64,000 nucleotides of DNA from Rheinheimera oceanensis (GTDB taxonomy: Bacteria; Pseudomonadota; Gammaproteobacteria; Enterobacterales; Alteromonadaceae): contig NZ_JAGPNM010000012.1 of assembly GCF_018831085.1 (NCBI RefSeq), positions 1 to 64,000 of the forward strand, read 5' to 3'. This document shows, piece by piece, positions 43,002 through 52,220 of this stretch. Below the pieces are notes generated by a model, which searched no databases, was not told the DNA's origin, and saw nothing but the letters and a program-made list of their open reading frames with translations. A program made the position numbers and the translations under genes. Each line of letters opens with the position of its first letter. Positions within the stretch are counted from its first letter, which is position 1.

Positions 43002-43964
43002 TTACCACCAGCCGCGTATTTTAAACCATGTCAGCCCGGCTATGCCGCCTGTCACCATAGCAATTAATACAATAAAATAGCCATTGTTCATTTGTAGCTC
43101 TGGCATATTGATAAAGTTCATGCCGTATATACCTGCAATAAATGTCAGTGGTATGAAAATGGTACTTACCATAGTCAGTACTTTCATCCGTTCGTTTATC
43201 TGGTGCGAGGTGGTAGACATATAACTATGCACCAGATCGCTAAGCTGATCGTAGTACATGTCAGTCATACTGTGCAGCCGTTCAAATTTCTCATAAAAGT
43301 CGCGGATTTCAGTGTTGTTAAAATGACGCAACAGCGCGCTTTGCTCTTCATACAAAGCGTCAGAAAAAATATCTTTCTGATAGGCCAGGTTGCGGTTTAT
43401 TTTTCGTAGCACCGAACGGTAGCGCATAATCAGGGCCATTTTCTCGTCGTTGCCGCTGTGCAGCATAACATCTTCCAGCTCACTCTGTTCGTCTTCAAAG
43501 TTTATTAGTTTTTCCAGGTAACTACCTGATACTGCAAAAATTAACTGTTTTATCCACTCGGCAACATTATGGTTTTTCCCGGCTGTCAGCTGAGGCTCTA
43601 ATTGCTTTAACAGCACAGGGTTATGGCATTGTATTTTACTGATTAACACTTGTTTGGAATACAACAGATTAACCTGGGCACTGCTGTTGTATTCACTAAA
43701 GTCAGCATCGGCATAACCGCGCATAATTAGTAGGGTAAAGTCGGTTTGTGCTTCCATCTTCGGCGGATGACGCTCGCGGCTGAAATCTTCAGCCAGGGTC
43801 GGGCTTATGGCAAAATGTTGCAGAACTTGCAACTGCTCTTCCTGGCTGGCGTTATTCAGATTTATCCATAAGCTGGCATCAGCCGGTAAATAGCCTGGCA
43901 ACCGGGCTAAAGTGGTTTCACGCCAGTTGTTGGTTTCCGGCTCAAAATAGCTAAGTAAAATCAT
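43002..43964 (-). CDS. corA: CorA-type magnesium/cobalt channel
   Basis: 320 residues. The long cytosolic part ends in the stalk helix, then two membrane helices with the selectivity motif YGMNFINMPE. The loop after TM1 is acidic/polar and the C-terminus is basic (FKIRGWW), as in CorA. The fold group also includes ZntB, but MNFINMPE favours CorA. It heads the corA-mgtE pair; two unrelated Mg channels in one operon is unusual. Confidence 0.9.
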   Translation of the reverse strand: MILLSYFEPETNNWRETTLARLPGYLPADASLWINLNNASQEEQLQVLQHFAISPTLAEDFSRERHPPKMEAQTDFTLLIMRGYADADFSEYNSSAQVNLLYSKQVLISKIQCHNPVLLKQLEPQLTAGKNHNVAEWIKQLIFAVSGSYLEKLINFEDEQSELEDVMLHSGNDEKMALIMRYRSVLRKINRNLAYQKDIFSDALYEEQSALLRHFNNTEIRDFYEKFERLHSMTDMYYDQLSDLVHSYMSTTSHQINERMKVLTMVSTIFIPLTFIAGIYGMNFINMPELQMNNGYFIVLIAMVTGGIAGLTWFKIRGWW

Positions 43965-44080
43965 ATAGTTTCTCCGGCAATGGTGCTTATGCTACAGCAT
44001 ACTCATAAAAGCCGGTTGCGGGCAAATGCAGCAGAGCTGGCAAGGCTAATCGGCAAGAAGCGTGTTTCTTAAGGCGGTTA

Positions 44081-44105
44081 ACCAATATTGGTGCAACAGT
44101 TGCCA
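44081..44105. promoter_or_regulatory. Paired palindromes upstream of the iron operon
   Basis: ACCAATATTGGT (44081-44092) is a perfect 12-base palindrome. The adjoining bases form GCAAC-A-GTTGC, followed by CCAAT (which runs to 44107). TTGG/CCAA half-sites thus repeat three to four times. A second regulator besides Fur may bind here, between corA (-) and the FTR1 gene (+). Confidence 0.4.
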
Positions 44106-44115
44106 ATAAAACGAG

Positions 44116-44134
44116 TATAATGCGAATCATTCCT
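44116..44134 (+). promoter_or_regulatory. Fur box overlapping the -10 of the iron operon
   Basis: TATAATGCGAATCATTCCT agrees with the 19-base Fur consensus at 13 positions, and its first six bases (TATAAT) are a perfect -10. The ATG of the FTR1 gene is 21 bases downstream. Fur-iron would block the promoter directly. Confidence 0.7.
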
Positions 44135-44154
44135 TTTAAGTTTTGAGCTGTACC

Positions 44155-46053
44155 ATGAAAAAGCTGCTGTTGTTGTGTTTATTCCTCGTTACCTTACCTG
44201 GCCAGGCGTCTGACAAACTTATCCAGTTAATTGAATATATCGGTGCCGATTATAAAGAAGCTGTGCAACATGGCCAGGTGGTAAATGCCGCCGAATTTGC
44301 TGAGATGCAGGAATTTGCCAGCCTGATCCCGGCGCATTTACCAGCCGGGCAAACCGAATTACAGCAGCAGGCGGCGTTGCTGCAACAACTGGTAGCCAAC
44401 CATGCCGATGAAGCTGAAATTCAGCAATTAACAGCTGCTATGCGTAAAATGGTTATTGCCAGCATGCCTGCTATTACACTGCCACTACAAGCACCGGATC
44501 ACCAGCGTGGCAAAGCTTTGTATCAGCAAAATTGTGCTGCTTGTCATGGTGATACCGGCCACGGAGATGGCCCGGCAGGCACAGCTCTTGACCCGGCACC
44601 AACCGACTTTTATGACACTGAGCGCTATAACGCCCGCAGTTTATTTGGCCTGTTTAATACCATTAGCCTGGGCGTTGCCGATACCGGTATGGTGGCTTTT
44701 GCACATCTGGATGAGCAAAGCCGCTGGGATCTGGCGTTTTACGTTGGTGCTCTTGCCAGCGAAGATCAGATAGGTGCCAGCAGGGCTTTGCCGGATGCCG
44801 GTGAAGGCAAAGTGGCTAAAGCAGTGCCGTCGGTACTGATTAGTAAAACCGCCATCACAAATTTAATTACGGCTACCCCACATGATGTGACACAACAGTA
44901 TGCCGAGCATGGCGCAGCGCTAATGGCTTTGTTTCGCCAGCAGCCAGAGCAGTTTTTTAATGCTGCCCAGGCCTCACCATTACATACTGCACACGGCAAG
45001 CTGGATTTAATTATGCCGCTGGTGCAGCAACAGCACTATGCCCAGGCGTACGATCTGGCGGTATCGGCATATCTGGATGGCTTCGAGCTGGCAGAAAACA
45101 ATCTGGCGGCGGTAGACAGTGCGTTAAAAGATCACATTGAACAGCGTATGTTGCAGCTGCGCCAGTTAATTAAACAGCAAGCTGCCACTGCAGTATTACA
45201 GGCAGAGATCAGCGAAATACAGCAGTTACTGCAACAGGCGCAGCAGGTTTTAGATGAAACCGAGCTGGCACCCTTTAATGTATTTTTGCTGGCGTTACTG
45301 ATTTTACTGCGTGAAGGGCTGGAAGCCCTGCTGGTTGTAGCAGCGATATACAGCGTAGCGGTAAAAACACAACAGCCGCGCTTAAAGCGTTCAGTGCATT
45401 ACGGCTGGGTGGCCGCACTGGCACTGGGCGCCGTTACCTGGGTAGTTGCCAGCTTTGTTATTACCATATCGGGTGCTTCGCGAGAGCTGACTGAAGGTTA
45501 TACCGCTTTAACCGCAGCGGCTATTTTGTTTTATATGGGTTTTTGGATGCACAGCAAAACATCCGCCGCGCAGTGGCAGCAATTTATTGGCCAGCAGGTA
45601 AATAAAGCGCTGAAATCCGGTGCTTATTTTGGTCTTGGGCTGGTAGTGTTTTTAGCGGTTTACCGTGAAGTATTTGAAACCATCTTATTTTATCAGTCAT
45701 TGTGGCTGCAGGGCGGGGCGGTGCACCAGTCCAGCTTTATCGCCGGTATAGTAGCGGCGTTACTGACATTGCTGATATTGGGTGTTGCCATGTTTAAATT
45801 TGCCCTGAAACTACCATTAAAAACCTTTTTTGGCAGTACCGCAGTACTAATGATAGTGCTGGCGGTGGTAATGGCAGGAAAAGGCGTTGTGGCGTTACAA
45901 GAGGCCGGTTCTATGCCAATAACTCCGCTGCAGCTGCCAACGGTAAGCTGGTTAGGTGTTTACCCGACAGTGCAGGGCTTAGCTGCCCAATTATTACTAT
46001 TGTGTGCGGCTGCTGTATTGGTGGTATACCAGCGACGTAAGGGTAAAATGTAA
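44155..46053 (+). CDS. FTR1-family iron permease fused to a cytochrome c domain
   Basis: 632 residues from ATG 44155. Signal peptide to about 18; a helical periplasmic region; then a c-type heme site CAACH at 127-131 within QQNCAACHGDTGHGDGPAG. A second helical part leads to the FTR1 domain, with REGLE at 386-390 and REVFE at 504-508, the two REXXE motifs that bind iron, and seven membrane helices. In bacterial relatives, iron is oxidised or handled in the periplasm before FTR1-driven uptake; the fused heme domain probably does the electron transfer. First gene of a Fur-controlled unit. Confidence 0.92.
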   Translation: MKKLLLLCLFLVTLPGQASDKLIQLIEYIGADYKEAVQHGQVVNAAEFAEMQEFASLIPAHLPAGQTELQQQAALLQQLVANHADEAEIQQLTAAMRKMVIASMPAITLPLQAPDHQRGKALYQQNCAACHGDTGHGDGPAGTALDPAPTDFYDTERYNARSLFGLFNTISLGVADTGMVAFAHLDEQSRWDLAFYVGALASEDQIGASRALPDAGEGKVAKAVPSVLISKTAITNLITATPHDVTQQYAEHGAALMALFRQQPEQFFNAAQASPLHTAHGKLDLIMPLVQQQHYAQAYDLAVSAYLDGFELAENNLAAVDSALKDHIEQRMLQLRQLIKQQAATAVLQAEISEIQQLLQQAQQVLDETELAPFNVFLLALLILLREGLEALLVVAAIYSVAVKTQQPRLKRSVHYGWVAALALGAVTWVVASFVITISGASRELTEGYTALTAAAILFYMGFWMHSKTSAAQWQQFIGQQVNKALKSGAYFGLGLVVFLAVYREVFETILFYQSLWLQGGAVHQSSFIAGIVAALLTLLILGVAMFKFALKLPLKTFFGSTAVLMIVLAVVMAGKGVVALQEAGSMPITPLQLPTVSWLGVYPTVQGLAAQLLLLCAAAVLVVYQRRKGKM

Positions 46054-46076
46054 GCGTTTAGTTACGAAATTTGCAA

Positions 46077-46147
46077 GACGCAGTGCCTAACCAGATAAAG
46101 CATTTTATTTACAGGGCTTTAACGGTTAAACTGCGTCGTTTTATTTT
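46077..46147 (+). terminator. Long nested hairpin with T-rich tail after the FTR1 gene
   Basis: GACGCAGT (46077-46084) pairs with ACTGCGTC (46130-46137). Inside, AACC pairs with GGTT and AAAGC with GCTTT, giving one long interrupted stem, and GTTTTATTTT follows. It may end or attenuate transcription so that the two downstream genes are made at lower level, or it may be an RNA regulatory element. Confidence 0.4.
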
Positions 46148-46167
46148 AGTAACGTAATAGGAATGCC

Positions 46168-48408
46168 ATGAAGTACCTCTGTTGTGTCCTCGCTTGTTTT
46201 GTTTTATCCGCCTGTTCTTTTTTTGATACTGATGTTGAGTTTAAGCCCGAGCGGGGCGAGGAGCGCAGTTATCAGGTATACACCACCACCAGTATCAAAG
46301 CCGATAACGGCCGGCGAACTGAAACACTTAAAGCTACATCACATCAGTTAATTCGCTACAAAGTCACTGATACCGGTGCCGACAGCCGCTTTGAAGTGCA
46401 TATTGATTATATGCAAATGCGCGATGGCCAGGGTGGCGGTGTCAGCAGTGCCGACAGTGCTGAGCGTAACCCTGAGATGCATGCGCTTCTTTCCCAGGGA
46501 TTTGAGTTTACCGCTAACTTACGCAGCGGCAGCGTAACAGATTACAGTGCGTTAAATAAACCACTGTGGCAGGCGTTGCTGGCTGATCGCGGTGCAGAGC
46601 TGGAGCAGGAAATGAAAAAGCTGTTCGGCTCAGCCACCTTTATCAACAAAATACCGGCAACAGTGGGCGCTACCGTGCAGTTGCCTGCTTATCAAGGTCA
46701 GGCAGACGTTAGGTTGACGGTACTTAAGGTTACGGACACTCATGTACTGGCTAAAGTAGAAAGTGAGCAGGATGACGGTAAATTTTATGGCCAGATGCTG
46801 CTGGAACGTGAGCGTGGCTGGTTAGTGCGCCTGACACTGATAGTTGAAGCGCCGTTTGAGCGCTATGGCTACAGTGGCACTATGCGCAGCAACATCATGA
46901 TGTTTGAGCAACAGCCACAATTAGGTGATTTGAGCCAGCGCTTTAATTATGACCGCGATTTTCCTGCCTTTGAGTATGAAGCGCAACCTGACTTTGCCGT
47001 GGATGACGCCAATATTGCCCTGACACAAGAGCAAGTATTTCCTTTTGATGGTGGCTACTTTCAGCAGCAGGATCACCAGTTACATCTGGTGTATCAGCAT
47101 GATTTCTCTGAGATGATGCCGACCGGCGAATTTCAGTTAACTAATATCACCGCCAGCAATGCTCAGGGTGAAACTCTGCCGCTGCAACTGGAAGAAAGCG
47201 GCAGCTACAGCTATCCGGATCAGAATGGTTTGTATAAGTCGGTGCGGCAAAACCTGTTGGTTGGCTGGAATGCTCCGGCAGAGATACTGCAGCAGGTAGC
47301 CCAGTTCAGCGCCACGGCCCAGTATACGCCAGGCAAAATAGTTACGCTTAGCCTGACGCCTGATCCGGCTAAAACGGTAACGGCGCAATATGAAGATTTA
47401 CAACTGGAGTTAGCTCCGGTAGCAGGCGAACCGCTTACTTACCGCTTAACCAGCCGCGGTAGTGATAAGCAGTGGTTACTGCGCCGCTACGATGGTGCAG
47501 AAGGCGCTACAGTGCAATATCTGCAGCCACATAGCGAAGCACCCGATTGGCTAAGCGATCAAGAGCAAACTATGGTGGCGCTGGCAGCATCACAGCAGTA
47601 TGAAAACCGGGTACAGTTTACTTTTACACAATTACCCGCCAGCCTGACATTCTATGTTAATGCTGTGTCTGACAGCACAGTGTTTAGTAAAGACCTTATC
47701 TTTATGCCGGCAGAGCAATACGGGCAAAAAGCGGTTTATCCGCCAGCGCATGAGGAGTTGTTATATCTGGAGGACATGTACGATGGCCTGTATGACAACT
47801 TTGCTGAATTTGCACCGCAGCAAGCCGATCCTGCCTTGCTTGAACTGCAAATGGTCAATAACTACGGCGTAAGCCTGCAGCTTACGGCAGAACAGGCTGC
47901 AGTTTGCACCTTAAGTATTACACAAGCACCTGAAGTTAATGGCCATAAATTGCAGTGGACTCAGGTTAAAACCAGTAACAACCTAAGCGGTGCGCCGGAT
48001 AAACACATCCGCTATATGTTAAGTACAGCAGATGGTATCCGGCGTAACTTTTATGGCATCAAGGTAAGCAGCAACTTAACCTGCGCCGGTACACCGCAGT
48101 GGCAAACGGTAGCCTACCAGCCGGAGCAAAACTGGCTTATAGATATCAGCCAGCTGCCAGATGTTGATACTACGCTAAGCGTTAGTCAGTTTATGCAACG
48201 CTATCGTTTTTTAAATGCCAGAGAGCAGGCGTTAGCGCCATTAATCGCAGCTGACAGCCCTGATTTTTACCAGCAACCGCTGCAACAGGTATTGCAGGAT
48301 GGCCGCTGGTTTGCCCTGGCGGGCCGTAGCCTGACTATTGAACAACTGATAACAACCGGTGAGCCGGTTAATAAGCAGTGGCATACGCAATTTCCGGCTT
48401 TACCTTAA
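46168..48408 (+). CDS. Large lipoprotein of unknown function
   Basis: 746 residues with a lipoprotein signal: CFVLSAC, cysteine near 16. The mature part is mostly beta-rich and acidic, with few cysteines and no catalytic motif I can name. An early segment (RGEERSYQVYTTTSIKADNGRRTETL) looks like the start of a beta-sandwich or LolA-like half barrel. It sits 10 bases before the MORN-repeat gene with coupled ribosome-binding site. Being outer-membrane-facing and next to the iron gene, a surface role in iron or stress is possible; this is only contextual. Confidence 0.7.
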   Translation: MKYLCCVLACFVLSACSFFDTDVEFKPERGEERSYQVYTTTSIKADNGRRTETLKATSHQLIRYKVTDTGADSRFEVHIDYMQMRDGQGGGVSSADSAERNPEMHALLSQGFEFTANLRSGSVTDYSALNKPLWQALLADRGAELEQEMKKLFGSATFINKIPATVGATVQLPAYQGQADVRLTVLKVTDTHVLAKVESEQDDGKFYGQMLLERERGWLVRLTLIVEAPFERYGYSGTMRSNIMMFEQQPQLGDLSQRFNYDRDFPAFEYEAQPDFAVDDANIALTQEQVFPFDGGYFQQQDHQLHLVYQHDFSEMMPTGEFQLTNITASNAQGETLPLQLEESGSYSYPDQNGLYKSVRQNLLVGWNAPAEILQQVAQFSATAQYTPGKIVTLSLTPDPAKTVTAQYEDLQLELAPVAGEPLTYRLTSRGSDKQWLLRRYDGAEGATVQYLQPHSEAPDWLSDQEQTMVALAASQQYENRVQFTFTQLPASLTFYVNAVSDSTVFSKDLIFMPAEQYGQKAVYPPAHEELLYLEDMYDGLYDNFAEFAPQQADPALLELQMVNNYGVSLQLTAEQAAVCTLSITQAPEVNGHKLQWTQVKTSNNLSGAPDKHIRYMLSTADGIRRNFYGIKVSSNLTCAGTPQWQTVAYQPEQNWLIDISQLPDVDTTLSVSQFMQRYRFLNAREQALAPLIAADSPDFYQQPLQQVLQDGRWFALAGRSLTIEQLITTGEPVNKQWHTQFPALP

Positions 48409-48418
48409 GGAGCGCACT

Positions 48419-50119
48419 ATGAAAAGTTTATTAGTCTTATGCGCACTGTTGTTATCGTTTAACCTGGCAGCAGAGCGTATTTTGTTGGATCAACAATGGC
48501 AACCCAGCGATGAGCCCGGCGAAGCCATGTATTACATTAACCAGGCACCGCAGCAGCAAAACGGCGTTTGGCCATTAGAGTTATTTCATCTTTCGACCAA
48601 CAAACCTTTTTTTAAAGGCAGCTTAAACGGGCCGGATTTAGCCGGGCATTATCCGGTTGGTGATTTTGAGTTTTTCTACGAAAACGGCCAGTTATCGCGC
48701 TCAGGCAGCAGTACCGCCGGTGGCAGTTATCACGGCACTCACCGGCACTATTGGGAAGATGGCACCATACAGGGCGAATATCAGTATCAAAATGGCCAGT
48801 TGCATGGTGAACAGAAAACCTATCATAAAAATGGCCAGCTACACCGCCATGAGCAACGTGTTAATAACGAAAATCTGGGGCTGGCGCAGAGCTTTCATGC
48901 TAACGGCCAGTTGGCATCGAAGGTAACTTACGGCGAAAACGGTATGGAAGGCTTGTTTGAAGCTTTTTATGATAACGGTAAGCCGGAACAAAGAGTTAAT
49001 AAAGTGGCTGGTGAAAATCAGGGCGAACGGCTGTACTGGAGTAAAGAGGGCTGGCTGGTTTATCAGCAACACTATCTTAACGGTAAACTGCACGGTGAAG
49101 AGCGCTATTATCAGGCTGACGGCATATTAGGTTCTGTAAAAAACTATCAGCATGGCATTCTGGTAGGGCTGCAGCAACAGTTCGGCAGGTTGGGGGAGCT
49201 AACGCAGCAGCAAAACTATGATGCTGACGGCCGGGAAATCCAGCGCATTGACTATCATAAAAACGGCAATATCAGTACGCAAACCGATACACAGTATCTG
49301 GCAGAAGGCTATGTGAGTACTGAACAACGTTTTACCGACGATGCCAGGCTAAGTTATAAGTATCAGCAAAATACTGCCAAGAACTGGAGTTTACGCGAAA
49401 GCTATAACGCTGATGGTGAGCTAACCACACGCGAAGAGAAGCTTGGTGATCAGTATCAGGGGCTGTACTTAGGGTCGGCCTGGAATGGTGATACAAAACG
49501 GGTAAGCTATGTTAACGGCAAAATGCATGGCGACTATCGTGAAGAGTCGGAAGATGGCAGTAGCTTTGTGCGTGGCAAATATCAGCACGGCGTAAAAGTA
49601 GGGCAGTGGATAACCCAAACCCGGGATGTGACACTGACTGAGCAGTTTAACCAGCAAGGCCAGCTGTCAGGCGAAAGAACAGAAATAACCGCCAATGGTT
49701 TAGTACTGTGGCAGGAGTTTTATAAAAACGACAAATTGCACGGTGACTATTTACGCCACAGCTTTGATGGCCAGATACAGGCCAAAGGCCGTTATGTTAA
49801 TGGCGAACGAGAAGGTGCCTGGCAGTTGCAGGACGAAAACAACTACCGGGAACTTAAATTGTGGCACGGCAACTATAAAGCCGGGCGTGAAGTAGGTAAG
49901 TGGCAGGCATTTTCTGCCAATGGCCACCTGCTGGGGCTGATGCAGTATGATCAGCAAGGCAGGATACAAGGCAAAGTTTACAGTTTTAACGAAGATGGCA
50001 GTTTGAACAGCATCGACGAGTATCTTGACAACCAGCGTCATGGCCGTTGGGTGTATTACGTAAATGGTGAACCTGCGTCGGTGCAGGTGTTTGAACAGGG
50101 TAGGTTCATCAGCGATTAA
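48419..50119 (+). CDS. Exported MORN/YwqK-type repeat protein
   Basis: 566 residues from ATG 48419 (AAGGAGC before it), with a signal peptide ending NLAAE. About 18 to 20 repeats of the YwqK/MORN type, e.g. FYENGQLSRSG, YWEDGTIQGEYQYQNGQLHGE, YHKNGQLHRHE and FHANGQLASK, fill the chain. Such repeats form an extended beta sheet. Annotation pipelines often call them antitoxin YwqK, but no toxin is present and the protein is exported, so I would not use that name. It is co-transcribed with the large lipoprotein. Confidence 0.8.
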   Translation: MKSLLVLCALLLSFNLAAERILLDQQWQPSDEPGEAMYYINQAPQQQNGVWPLELFHLSTNKPFFKGSLNGPDLAGHYPVGDFEFFYENGQLSRSGSSTAGGSYHGTHRHYWEDGTIQGEYQYQNGQLHGEQKTYHKNGQLHRHEQRVNNENLGLAQSFHANGQLASKVTYGENGMEGLFEAFYDNGKPEQRVNKVAGENQGERLYWSKEGWLVYQQHYLNGKLHGEERYYQADGILGSVKNYQHGILVGLQQQFGRLGELTQQQNYDADGREIQRIDYHKNGNISTQTDTQYLAEGYVSTEQRFTDDARLSYKYQQNTAKNWSLRESYNADGELTTREEKLGDQYQGLYLGSAWNGDTKRVSYVNGKMHGDYREESEDGSSFVRGKYQHGVKVGQWITQTRDVTLTEQFNQQGQLSGERTEITANGLVLWQEFYKNDKLHGDYLRHSFDGQIQAKGRYVNGEREGAWQLQDENNYRELKLWHGNYKAGREVGKWQAFSANGHLLGLMQYDQQGRIQGKVYSFNEDGSLNSIDEYLDNQRHGRWVYYVNGEPASVQVFEQGRFISD

Positions 50120-50321
50120 AAGTACAAAGGCAATGTTATTCCCCAATGGGGTATTTGGGTCTTGCAGACGATATCAACCAGATCAATAAGCAAGCCATCT
50201 ATTGCATTGCCGTTAATATGTCTATCTGTACCTTACGTTGGGCATCTTAACCGACAGGCAGCTATAGTTATGCTATTTAGCTGATACCAGCGTGCGCTGA
50301 CTGTATGTGAAGGAAAGCTCT

Positions 50322-51644
50322 ATGCCGCAGGACTTTGATGGCCGGTACAATTCTGCAGCCGATGAAAATGTACTGGTGTTTGCTGCTGATACTGAAGTTA
50401 CTGACGAGCAATATGACAGTTGGACAGTGCTGATTGTTGATGATGATGTTGAGATACATCAGATCACCCGGCTGGCACTGCGTGATTTTAATTTTCAACA
50501 GCACAAGCTTAACTTTATCAGTGCTTACAGCGCCGCTGAGGCAAGGGATATTTTGACGGCAAAGCATGATATTGCGCTGATCCTGCTGGATGTGGTGATG
50601 GAAACCGATGACGCTGGCCTGACGTTAGTGCGCTATATTCGCGAAACGTTACACAACCATCTGGTACGGATTATTTTACGCACCGGCCAGCCTGGGCAGG
50701 CACCCGAGCAGCGCGTGGTGCAGGATTATGATATTAACGATTATCGCGCTAAAACTGAGCTGACAGTGCAGCGGCTTAACACGTCGGTCGTGTCGGCACT
50801 GCGCTCTTATATTGCGATTGCACAATTAGCACAGTTAAACACCAGCCTGGAGCAACAGGTGCAGGCCAGAACGGCAGAGCTACAACAAAGTAATCAACAG
50901 TTGCAGCAAACCCTGACTGAACTGGAGGCCGGGGAGCGTGCTGGCAAGCAGGTGCAGTTTAAAATGTTGCCACCAGCGGATTTCTGTGTGGCACAGTTTC
51001 AGTTTAACCATGCCTTGTATCCGTCCGAATTTATGAGCGGTGACTTTGTTGATTACTTTGCTGCCGACGAACACAAAGTGGTGTTTTATATCGCCGATGT
51101 GTCAGGCCATGGCGTGGCATCGGCCTTTGTTACGGTGTACTTAAAACGTTTTATCAGCGCCAACCTCGAACGTTACCGGTGCGACAGTTCGGCGATACTG
51201 ACCGATCCGGCCGCGCTGCTGGCGGCACTGAATACCGAATTACTGCTGGAGAAAATCGGTAAGTATATTGCGCTGTTCTATGCGGTGCTGGATACCCGTA
51301 GCGGTGAAGTAACTTACGCCAATGCCGGCGCTTTTCCCTGGCCCTTGCTGCTGCAGGGACAAGAGGGCGGCTATCTGACATTAAAAAGCACCCCGGTGGG
51401 GATGTTTGATTTTTCCCTCTACGCCAATCAATGCCTGCAACTGCAGCAGGGCTGCCGTTTGTTGCTGTTTTCAGATGGTATTTTAGACTTGCTGCCACAG
51501 CAGACAACGGAGCAAAAGTTGCAGTATTTACAGCAAAGCAGTTTGCAGCAGCGCGATATTGCCGCTTTGTTGCAGGCGTTGGCAATTGACCCTGATCAGC
51601 CATTGCCGGATGATTTAACTATACTGACATTAGCATGGCATTAG
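50322..51644 (+). CDS. Response regulator with PP2C (SpoIIE-type) phosphatase output
   Basis: ATG 50322 is preferred over GTG 50307, because AAGGA at 50310-50314 then has proper spacing. 440 residues: receiver domain (about 20-150) with VLIVDDDVEIHQ and the phospho-acceptor in ALILLDVVMETDD; a coiled-coil linker (TSLEQQVQARTAELQQSNQQL); then a SpoIIE phosphatase with GDFVDYF, YIADVSGHGVASAFV and LFSDGILDLL metal ligands. It should dephosphorylate the STAS protein encoded next. The well-known CrsR/HsbR proteins also carry a C-terminal kinase domain; this one ends without it. Confidence 0.9.
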   Translation: MPQDFDGRYNSAADENVLVFAADTEVTDEQYDSWTVLIVDDDVEIHQITRLALRDFNFQQHKLNFISAYSAAEARDILTAKHDIALILLDVVMETDDAGLTLVRYIRETLHNHLVRIILRTGQPGQAPEQRVVQDYDINDYRAKTELTVQRLNTSVVSALRSYIAIAQLAQLNTSLEQQVQARTAELQQSNQQLQQTLTELEAGERAGKQVQFKMLPPADFCVAQFQFNHALYPSEFMSGDFVDYFAADEHKVVFYIADVSGHGVASAFVTVYLKRFISANLERYRCDSSAILTDPAALLAALNTELLLEKIGKYIALFYAVLDTRSGEVTYANAGAFPWPLLLQGQEGGYLTLKSTPVGMFDFSLYANQCLQLQQGCRLLLFSDGILDLLPQQTTEQKLQYLQQSSLQQRDIAALLQALAIDPDQPLPDDLTILTLAWH

Positions 51645-51655
51645 CTGAGGCGACT

Positions 51656-52150
51656 ATGGCAGAGCAAGAACAGATTTTGTTCGCCTGTATTGATAACTGC
51701 TGTTATTTCAAACTTAGCGGTGAGCTGCGTTACACCAATGCAACCGGTATGGACGATCTTATTGAGCGGCTGTTCCGCCAGCAAATGGGTTGTAACCGGG
51801 TGGTAGTCGATTTAAACGAAGCCAGCTTTATGGACAGCACCTATGTTGGTTTGTTAGCCAGCCTGGCTCGGTATTGTCAGCAGCAACAGTTACCGCGGCC
51901 TACCTTGTTTTCTACCCATACAGAAGTCAATGAACTGCTGTTTAGTCTGTGCCTGGATCAGGCGTTTGATATAGTGCAGCAACCCACTCATCAGAACGTG
52001 AATATGGCAGGCGTGAGCGCACAACACTACAGTGAGCAGCAACAGGGCCAGATGATCCTGCGTGCGCATGAAGCTCTGATTGCACTGAACGACAGCAATA
52101 AATCGCAATTTCAGCCGGTGGTCGATTTACTAAAACAACAGTTAAAATGA
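51656..52150 (+). CDS. STAS-domain anti-sigma-factor antagonist
   Basis: 164 residues from ATG 51656, with GAGG 5 bases upstream; an ATG at 51635 would overlap the phosphatase gene. The STAS core has VVVDLNEASFMDSTYVGLLASLARY, where the serine in FMDST is the normal phosphorylation site. A C-terminal helical extension (about 120-164) follows. Together with the phosphatase it makes a partner switch; the cognate kinase/anti-sigma is not in the window. Resembles HsbA/CrsA in size. Confidence 0.88.
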   Translation: MAEQEQILFACIDNCCYFKLSGELRYTNATGMDDLIERLFRQQMGCNRVVVDLNEASFMDSTYVGLLASLARYCQQQQLPRPTLFSTHTEVNELLFSLCLDQAFDIVQQPTHQNVNMAGVSAQHYSEQQQGQMILRAHEALIALNDSNKSQFQPVVDLLKQQLK

Positions 52151-52220
52151 GCCAGCAAGCAGTCTGCCGCCAGCTATACTAAAACCGCTTTTAATTTCCA
52201 TTTACAGCAAGGAGAGAATG

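Noticed and set aside
48419..50119. Naming the MORN-repeat protein a YwqK antitoxin
   Set aside because: It is exported and has no neighbouring toxin; the name reflects repeat similarity only.
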